DNA of 59,442 bases, from positions 1 to 59,442 of the forward strand of contig NZ_JAKEIO010000035.1 in assembly GCF_021474405.1 (NCBI RefSeq), in the 5' to 3' direction. The translations under genes and the position numbers were made by a program. Positions 54,072 to 59,442 of this stretch are shown here, piece by piece. This DNA is from [Streptosporangium] indianense. Its GTDB lineage: Bacteria; Actinomycetota; Actinomycetes; Streptomycetales; Streptomycetaceae. The number at the start of each line of letters is the position of its first letter. The first letter of the stretch is position 1. The notes under the pieces were generated by a model that worked only from the letters and a program-made list of their open reading frames with translations, was not told the origin of the DNA and ran no database searches.

Positions 54072-54260
54072 GGGGTGCTCCAGGGGTCTACGGCATGCGG
54101 TGCGCGCCCGAGCATAGCCGGGGCATGACGGGGCGCCTTCACGGGCAACTTCTCCGCTGTCGCCTAGCTCACGTATCACTCGGGTGGGCGACCCCATAAA
54201 CTTTTGATTACTTAACGGTAGTTAGCGCCACCATCGCAGCGTTTTGGAGCGTGAGAGACC

Positions 54261-55418
54261 TTGGCCGGATCGGCTGACTTCGACCTGTACCGCCCGTCCG
54301 AGGAGCACGACATGCTCCGTGACGCCGTCCGCTCGCTGGCCGAGGCGAAGATCGCGCCGCACGCCGCTGCGGTGGACGAGGAGGCCCGCTTCCCCCGCGA
54401 GGCCCTCCAGGCGCTCGTCGCGAACGACCTGCACGCCGTGCACGTACCCGAGGAGTACGGCGGCTCCGGCGCGGACGCGCTCGCCACCGTCATAGTGATC
54501 GAGGAGGTCGCCCGCGTGTGCGCCTCCTCCTCCCTCATCCCCGCGGTGAACAAGCTGGGCTCGCTCCCGGTGATCCTCTCCGGCTCCGAGGACCTGAAGA
54601 AGAAGTACATGACCCCGCTGGCCAAGGGCGAGGGCATGTTCTCCTACTGCCTCTCCGAGCCGGACGCCGGCTCCGACGCCGCCGGCATGAAGACCAAGGC
54701 CGTCCGCGACGGCGACTACTGGGTCCTCAACGGCGTGAAGCGCTGGATCACCAACGCCGGCGAGTCCGAGTACTACACGGTGATGGCCGTCACCGACCCG
54801 GCCAAGCGCTCCAAGGGCATCTCGGCCTTCGTCGTCGAGAAGTCGGACGAGGGCGTCTCCTTCGGCGCCCCCGAGAAGAAGCTCGGCATCAAGGGCTCCC
54901 CGACCCGCGAGGTGTACCTCGACAACGTCCGCATCCCCGCCGACCGCATGATCGGCGAGGAGGGCACCGGCTTCGCCACGGCGATGAAGACCCTGGACCA
55001 CACCCGCATCACCATCGCCGCGCAGGCGCTCGGCATCGCCCAGGGCGCCCTCGACTACGCCAAGGGCTACGTCCAGGAGCGCAAGCAGTTCGGCAAGCCG
55101 ATCGCCGACTTCCAGGGCATCCAGTTCATGCTCGCCGACATGTCCATGAAGATCTCGGCCGCCCGCGCCCTGACCTACCAGGCCGCCGCCGCCTCCCAGC
55201 GCGTCGACGCCGACCTCACCTACCTGGGCGCCGCCGCCAAGTGCTTCGCCTCGGACGTGGCGATGGAGGTCACCACCGACGCCGTCCAGCTCCTCGGCGG
55301 CTACGGCTACACGCGCGACTACCCGGTGGAGCGCATGATGCGCGACGCCAAGATCACGCAGATTTATGAAGGCACGAATCAGGTCCAGCGCATCGTCATG
55401 GCGCGCAACCTGCCGTGA
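54261..55418 (+). CDS. Acyl-CoA dehydrogenase
   Basis: 385 aa from TTG 54261, 11-12 nt after GGAGCG. Family features: YRPSEEHDMLRDAVRSLAEA, the FAD-binding YCLSEPDAGSDAAGMKTKA, WVLNGVKRWITNAGESEYY, GTGFATAMKTLDHTRITIAA with RKQFGKPIADFQGIQFMLAD, and the catalytic Glu in ITQIYEGTNQVQRIVMARNL. The length fits short/medium-chain enzymes. It catalyses the first step of beta-oxidation or of branched amino-acid breakdown. The A+T-richer 70-bp region upstream (around 54190-54240) should hold the promoter. No ETF or enoyl-CoA hydratase gene is adjacent. Confidence 0.95.
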   Translation: MAGSADFDLYRPSEEHDMLRDAVRSLAEAKIAPHAAAVDEEARFPREALQALVANDLHAVHVPEEYGGSGADALATVIVIEEVARVCASSSLIPAVNKLGSLPVILSGSEDLKKKYMTPLAKGEGMFSYCLSEPDAGSDAAGMKTKAVRDGDYWVLNGVKRWITNAGESEYYTVMAVTDPAKRSKGISAFVVEKSDEGVSFGAPEKKLGIKGSPTREVYLDNVRIPADRMIGEEGTGFATAMKTLDHTRITIAAQALGIAQGALDYAKGYVQERKQFGKPIADFQGIQFMLADMSMKISAARALTYQAAAASQRVDADLTYLGAAAKCFASDVAMEVTTDAVQLLGGYGYTRDYPVERMMRDAKITQIYEGTNQVQRIVMARNLP

Positions 55419-55460
55419 CCCGTCCCCCGGGGGCCGGGCACCACCGGCCCCCGGATGCGC

Positions 55461-56684
55461 TCACAGGAACCGCCGGATCGGGGTGACCGCCGCCTCGGCC
55501 AGGCGCTCGGTGAAGGGGCGGCGCTTCCAGCGGGTGGCGTCGATGGGCTCACTGCGCTCGCGGTCGGCCTCGAAGTCGGCGTCGAGCCGGGCGGTGAAGT
55601 CCTCGTCGAGGACCGCCAGGACGACCTCCTCGTCGTGCTCCATGGAGCGGCGGTTGAAGTTCGTGGAGCCGATGAGGGAACAGACCCCGTCCACCGTCAT
55701 GATCTTCGTGTGGAGCATCGTCGGCTGGTACTCCCGCACCTCCACACCCGCGTCGACGAGCGTCTGGTAGTGCTGCCGCCCGGCCAGCAGACAGGCCCGC
55801 TGGTCGGTGTGGGGTCCGGGCAGCAGGATCTCTACCGTCACCCCGCGCCGGGCCGCCGCCGCCAGCAGGTCGACGAAGTAGGCGTCCGGGGCGAAGTAGG
55901 CCGTGGCCAGCCGCAGGCGCTCCTGCGCCGAGGTGATCAGGACCCGCAGGATCGTCTGCATGTCCTGCCAGCCGAAGGAGGCCGAGCCCCGCACGACCTG
56001 GACCGTGGCCTGTCCCGGCTGCTCCTGGGCGGTGAAGCGGTCGTGCTCGTCGTAGAGGTCGTCGTGGCACTCGGCCCAGTTCTGGGCGAAGGCCGCGGCG
56101 ATGCCGTCCACGGCGGGCCCGCGGACCTGTACGTGGGTGTCGCGCCACTCGTCCGGGTTCCGCGCGGAGCCGCACCACTCCTGCGCGATGCCCACGCCGC
56201 CGGTGAAGGCCGTGTGCTCGTCGGTGACCAGCACCTTGCGGTGGCAGCGGTGGTTCTGCCGCATCGGGGACTGGCGCGTGGGTCTGCGGAACCAGGCCAC
56301 CTGGACGCCTGCCTCGTCCATGGCGTCCAGCAGGTCCTGCTCTATCTCCTTGGCGCCGAACCCGTCCAGCAGCAGCCGCACCCGGACACCCGCCCGGGCC
56401 CGCTCCGCCAGGGCGGCGGCGAACTCGTGGGCGACGTCACCGCGCCAGTACACGAACGTCATCATGTCGACGGTGTGCTCGGCGGCCCGGATGGCGGCCA
56501 GCATGGCGGGGAAGATCTCGTCGCCGTTGCGCAGCGGCACCAGTTCGTTGCCCTCGGTCGCGGCGATGCCGATCAGCCGCTCCAGCCGTCTGCGCAGCCG
56601 CAGCTTCTGTTCCTCCGGCCCTCTGGCCTTCGGCTCGCGCTCCGGCTCCTGCGCCCGCCGCTCGTCGTACGTCTGCTGTGTCAT
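55461..56684 (-). CDS. Phospholipase D-like / cardiolipin synthase-type protein
   Basis: 407 aa from ATG 56684. Two HKD motifs: NHRCHRKVLVTDEHTAFTGG (about 140-160) and MLHTKIMTVDGVCSLIGSTN (about 330-350), the pair of PLD catalytic sites. The segment after each has the usual GG/GSTN signature. No transmembrane helices are present, so it is a soluble or peripheral enzyme, smaller than membrane Cls. It could be a cardiolipin synthase or a phosphodiesterase. The charged N-terminus (MTQQTYDERRAQEPEREPKA) is cytoplasmic. It is divergent from the copper-protein gene with a 242-bp gap, and convergent with the acyl-CoA dehydrogenase. Confidence 0.92.
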   Translation of the reverse strand: MTQQTYDERRAQEPEREPKARGPEEQKLRLRRRLERLIGIAATEGNELVPLRNGDEIFPAMLAAIRAAEHTVDMMTFVYWRGDVAHEFAAALAERARAGVRVRLLLDGFGAKEIEQDLLDAMDEAGVQVAWFRRPTRQSPMRQNHRCHRKVLVTDEHTAFTGGVGIAQEWCGSARNPDEWRDTHVQVRGPAVDGIAAAFAQNWAECHDDLYDEHDRFTAQEQPGQATVQVVRGSASFGWQDMQTILRVLITSAQERLRLATAYFAPDAYFVDLLAAAARRGVTVEILLPGPHTDQRACLLAGRQHYQTLVDAGVEVREYQPTMLHTKIMTVDGVCSLIGSTNFNRRSMEHDEEVVLAVLDEDFTARLDADFEADRERSEPIDATRWKRRPFTERLAEAAVTPIRRFL

Positions 56685-56926
56685 GTGTGGGTCTCCCCCC
56701 TGCACGGTTGCTCGCCGCCCCGCCCTCGCCGTGCCGGGCCCCGGCACGCCTGGAAACCCTTTTTGCCGCTGCCGGCGCTTTCACGCAGAGCCCGCTGAGT
56801 CGTGCCTCACAGGCGGAGCCGGTCACAGCCGGGAGGCCCCGCCCTGTGGTGCTCATGGGGCCGAAGGCGTAGGACGAGAGGTGCGGGCGTCGATCCGCGG
56901 CTCCCGCCACCCCCTGGGAGGACGTC

Positions 56927-57292
56927 ATGACCCAGCAGCCCGCTACCACCACCCCGCTCAGCAAGGAGATGCAGGACTGCGTCCAGACCTGCATGACCTG
57001 CCACAGCGTGTGCGAGGAGACCATGAGCTCCTGCCTGCAGATGGGCGGCCAGGCCCAGATGCAGATCATGCGCGCGGTCATGGACTGTGCCGAGATGACG
57101 CGCATGTGCGCCGACATGATGATGCGTCGTTCGCCCCTGATGGCCGAGATGTGCGCGATGTGTGCCCGGGCCTGTGACATGTGCGCCGAGGCGTGTATGT
57201 CCATGCCGGAGGACGCGCAGATGATGCGCTGCGCCGAGGCCTGTCACCGCTGCGCCGAGTCGTGCCGCTCCATGGCGGGCGCCTCGATGTGA
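56927..57292 (+). CDS. Cys-rich four-helix-bundle copper storage protein (Csp/DUF326)
   Basis: 121 aa from ATG 56927 (GGGAGG upstream). It contains 16 Cys and many Met residues in helical spacing: DCVQTCMTCHSVCEETMSSC (18-36), C54 and C61, EMCAMCARACDMCAEAC (74-90) and RCAEACHRCAESC (101-113). This is the DUF326/Csp3-like family, whose four-helix bundle stores several Cu(I) ions through Cys pairs. No signal peptide is present, so it is cytosolic, like the copper-tolerance Csp studied in S. lividans. I saw no CsoR-type operator upstream. A perfect 17-bp hairpin follows the stop codon. Confidence 0.93.
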   Translation: MTQQPATTTPLSKEMQDCVQTCMTCHSVCEETMSSCLQMGGQAQMQIMRAVMDCAEMTRMCADMMMRRSPLMAEMCAMCARACDMCAEACMSMPEDAQMMRCAEACHRCAESCRSMAGASM

Positions 57293-57304
57293 GAACCGCC
57301 GCAC

Positions 57305-57340
57305 GGCGAAGGGGGCACCCGCCCGGGTGCCCCCTTCGCC
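57305..57340. terminator. Perfect bidirectional hairpin terminator
   Basis: GGCGAAGGGGGCACCCG (57305-57321) and its complement (57324-57340) form a 17-bp stem with a 2-nt loop between the copper-protein and LCP genes, which converge here. Confidence 0.9.
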
Positions 57341-57352
57341 TCGCCTGCCCGC

Positions 57353-58654
57353 TCAGTTGCCGGAGACGGTGACCTTCTCGTCGTTCTTCAGCTGGCTCAC
57401 CAGCGTCTTCACCTTCGCGGAGTCCCACTGGAGGTTGCCGTTGGGGGTGTTGCCGGAGATCGGCATGTTCATCGACTTGCCCTCGCCGCCGCTGACGCCC
57501 TTCATCGCCCAGAACATGGACGCCAGGTCGAACAGGCTCATGTCCTTGTCGACCACGAGGGTGTCGAGGCCGGCGCTCATGGTCGGGTACAGCTTGAAGG
57601 GGTTCAGGACCGTGCCCGGGGTGGCGACCTGGTTGGCCAGGGCCGAGAGGAACTTCTGCTGGTTCTTCGTGCGGTCCAGGTCGGAGCCGGCGAGCGCGTA
57701 GCGGGTGCGGACGAAGGCGAGGGCCTGCTCGCCGTTGAGCGTCTGCTTGCCCTTCTTGAAGTCGGCGCCCGACTTGGTGTCCTTGATGTCCTGCGGGATG
57801 TCCATCTCCACGCCGCCGACCGCGTCCACGATGTTCGCGAAGCCGGCGAAGCCGATCTCCACGTAGTGGTCGATGTGCAGGCCCGTGTTGGCCTCCACGG
57901 TGCGGACCAGCAGCTCCGGGCCGTCCTCGGCGTAGGCGGCGTTCAGCTTCGTCTGGCGGCCCGTGGCCGGGTAGAGCTTGCCGGACTCGGAGCCCTTGTA
58001 CGAGGGGATGGTGACGTTCGAGTCGCGGGGCAGCGAGATCAGTGTCGGGGCGCCGTCGCCGGTGTGCAGGATCATCATCGAGTCCGTGCGCTTGCCCTCG
58101 GCGGAGCCGGTGTGCAGCTTCTTCTTCTCCTCGGCCGACATGCCCTTGCGGCTGTCGGAGCCGACGATCAGGAAGTTCGTGCCCTCGCCCCCCTCCGGCC
58201 GGTCGATGACCTTCGACAGGTCGACGTCGCGGTTGAGTTTGGAGTCGGCCCAGAAGTACGTGCCGACGCTCGTGACCACCAGCAGGGTCACCAGCGTGAT
58301 GGTCGTCACCTTGATGCGGCGGCGCCAGTTCGGCGCGGGACGCGGCTCGTACATGCCGTCGCCCGGGCCACCGGGGCCCCGGCAACCGGGGGAGCCGTAC
58401 ACCTGGCCGGTGTTGTAGCCGCTGTCGTATCCGTCACCGGGGCCGTGGCCGCCGCCGTCCACGTAGGACGGCTGCTGCGGCACGCCGCCGCCGTACGGCG
58501 GGGCGCCGCCGTATGCCGCCTGCCCGGGCGATGCCGCCGGGCCGCGGCGGACCTGCCGCATGACACGGGCGCTCTCGGGCTGTGCGCTCGAGCTGCCGCG
58601 TCCGTAGCGGTTGCCGCGGTTGTCGGCGGAGAATCCCTCGGGCCAGTCATTCAT
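57353..58654 (-). CDS. LytR-CpsA-Psr (LCP) family cell-envelope glycopolymer ligase
   Basis: 433 aa from ATG about 58654. A Gly/Tyr/Pro/Gln-rich cytoplasmic tail (about 1-108) is followed by one membrane helix (KVTTITLVTLLVVTSVGTYF, about 115-134) and the LCP domain: NFLIVGSDSRKGM, RTDSMMILHTG, LISLPRDSNVTIPSYKG, KLNAAYAEDGPELLVRTVEA, GFANIVDAVGGVEMDIP and ALAFVRTRYALAGSDLDRTK. The pyrophosphate-binding Arg/Asp residues are present. LCP enzymes attach teichoic acid or other anionic glycopolymers to peptidoglycan. The long low-complexity N-terminus is typical of Streptomyces LCP proteins. Confidence 0.93.
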   Translation of the reverse strand: MNDWPEGFSADNRGNRYGRGSSSAQPESARVMRQVRRGPAASPGQAAYGGAPPYGGGVPQQPSYVDGGGHGPGDGYDSGYNTGQVYGSPGCRGPGGPGDGMYEPRPAPNWRRRIKVTTITLVTLLVVTSVGTYFWADSKLNRDVDLSKVIDRPEGGEGTNFLIVGSDSRKGMSAEEKKKLHTGSAEGKRTDSMMILHTGDGAPTLISLPRDSNVTIPSYKGSESGKLYPATGRQTKLNAAYAEDGPELLVRTVEANTGLHIDHYVEIGFAGFANIVDAVGGVEMDIPQDIKDTKSGADFKKGKQTLNGEQALAFVRTRYALAGSDLDRTKNQQKFLSALANQVATPGTVLNPFKLYPTMSAGLDTLVVDKDMSLFDLASMFWAMKGVSGGEGKSMNMPISGNTPNGNLQWDSAKVKTLVSQLKNDEKVTVSGN

Positions 58655-58773
58655 GCGCCCCAGTGTGCAGGTCCCGGTGGTGCGCCATACAAGAGTCGTC
58701 GGAAAATCAGAGCACGGCTGTGGCGAAGCTGACACAAAACCCCCACGCGCGGGCTCGGCATAAGGTGGGGGCC

Positions 58774-59331
58774 ATGACAGACCAGGCCCCAGCTGCGGAT
58801 TCCGGTAGTCCGGACATCCCGGGCAAGCCGACTTCGGCGTCCCGCACCACCCTCAGCCACATCATGACCCACAACGACACGAACCTTCTGGGGACCGTGC
58901 ACGGTGGGGTGATCATGAAGCTGGTCGACGACGCGGCGGGGGCCGTGGCCGGGCGGCACTCCGGCGGTCCGGCGGTCACCGCGTCCATGGACGAGATGGC
59001 GTTCTTGGAGCCGGTGCGTGTCGGCGACCTGGTGCACGTGAAGGCGCAGGTCAACTGGACCGGCCGGACGTCCATGGAGGTCGGTGTCCGGGTCCTGGCC
59101 GAACGCTGGAACGAGTCCGCCCCGGCCACGCAGGTCGGCTCCGCGTACCTCGTCTTCGCCGCGGTCGACGCCGACGGCAAGCCCCGCCGGGTCCCGCCGG
59201 TCCTGCCGGAGACGGAGCGGGACAAGCGCCGCTACCAGGAGGCCCAGATCCGCCGCACCCACCGCCTGGCCCGCCGCCGCGCGATCATGGACCTGCGCGA
59301 GAAGCGAGCGGCAGAGGGCTTCGAGGACTGA
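58774..59331 (+). CDS. Acyl-CoA thioesterase (hotdog fold, YciA/BFIT type)
   Basis: 185 aa from ATG 58774. The hotdog domain with TLSHIMTHNDTNLLGTVHGG followed by VIMKLVDDAAGAVAGRHSGG contains the conserved Asn-Gly/His-Gly-Gly substrate-pocket signature and catalytic Asp region; VTASMDEMAFLEPVRVGDLV and MEVGVRVLAERWNE complete the domain. It hydrolyses acyl-CoA thioesters, probably medium or long chains. An Arg/Lys-rich C-terminal helix (about 150-185) is a common extension. It is divergent from the LCP gene. The 111 bp after it to the window end show no gene. Confidence 0.92.
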   Translation: MTDQAPAADSGSPDIPGKPTSASRTTLSHIMTHNDTNLLGTVHGGVIMKLVDDAAGAVAGRHSGGPAVTASMDEMAFLEPVRVGDLVHVKAQVNWTGRTSMEVGVRVLAERWNESAPATQVGSAYLVFAAVDADGKPRRVPPVLPETERDKRRYQEAQIRRTHRLARRRAIMDLREKRAAEGFED

Positions 59332-59442
59332 CGGGCCCAGGCCGGGCGCCGAGCCTCACGCCCCGCCCCGCCCCGCCTCGCCGCGCCGGGACCGTGGGCG
59401 GCGCGGGTCGGGCCGGAGAGCCATGTGCCACGCCGCCCAGGC

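Overview
The window reads as a chromosomal core segment of a Streptomyces. Support: very high GC with strong third-position G/C bias, GTG and TTG starts, a tRNA-Leu(UAA) of the bldA type, paired resuscitation-promoting-factor genes, a SigB-family sigma factor with partner-switching regulators, and a gene order that from memory closely resembles the S. coelicolor SCO3102-SCO304x region. I saw no rRNA, CRISPR array, prophage, transposase or large biosynthetic cluster.

Layout. 1-8 kb: end of a TPR-type protein, a SurA-like lipoprotein, mazG, a cytochrome P450, two secreted Rpf/LysM cell-wall hydrolases (the second behind a c-di-AMP ydaO riboswitch) and eno. 8-13.5 kb: the divIC-DUF501-ppx group, ndh with Rex-like sites far upstream, and a cyclopropane-fatty-acid-synthase-type methyltransferase. 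13.5-20 kb: an ABC ATPase plus double-FtsX permease, bldA, pobA and a Bax1/YccA-like membrane protein. 20-26 kb: small conserved proteins, a thiolase, a GDSL/SGNH hydrolase and a two-CBS-domain cystathionine beta-synthase. 26-29.9 kb: an HTH regulator divergent from a short-chain dehydrogenase, small membrane proteins, and an RpiR/SIS regulator. 30-37.4 kb: a fold-III PLP decarboxylase divergent from a histidine-utilisation operon (hutU, an M20 amidohydrolase, hutF, hutI). 37.5-40 kb: a SigI-like sigma factor with divergent anti-anti-sigma and anti-sigma genes. 40-46.3 kb: an LPQTG sortase substrate, a secreted neocarzinostatin-fold-like protein, a POT peptide transporter and an OmpR-type two-component system. 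46.3-59.4 kb: GtrA, purK-purE, an M19 dipeptidase and its metal-ligand-less paralogue, tandem VOC proteins divergent from a CGNR-type regulator, a UDP-sugar dehydrogenase, an acyl-CoA dehydrogenase, a PLD-type synthase, a Cys-rich Csp-like copper protein, an LCP ligase and a hotdog thioesterase.

Functional links. The hut genes carry urocanate to glutamate through formimino- and formylglutamate, with the M20 enzyme filling the place where a HutG deformylase would be expected; histidase is not in the window. The two Rpf proteins, divIC, the LCP protein and the LPQTG protein are cell-envelope or growth functions. The sigma/anti-sigma set looks like a self-contained switch with SigB-type promoters. 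The most notable signals are: the dead M19 paralogue beside an intact dipeptidase; two related G+C-rich repeats that each fill a gap between convergent genes; GTAAC palindromes between the VOC pair and the CGNR gene; an inverted repeat sitting on the hutU promoter; and a candidate 39-codon ORF with Streptomyces-like codon position bias.
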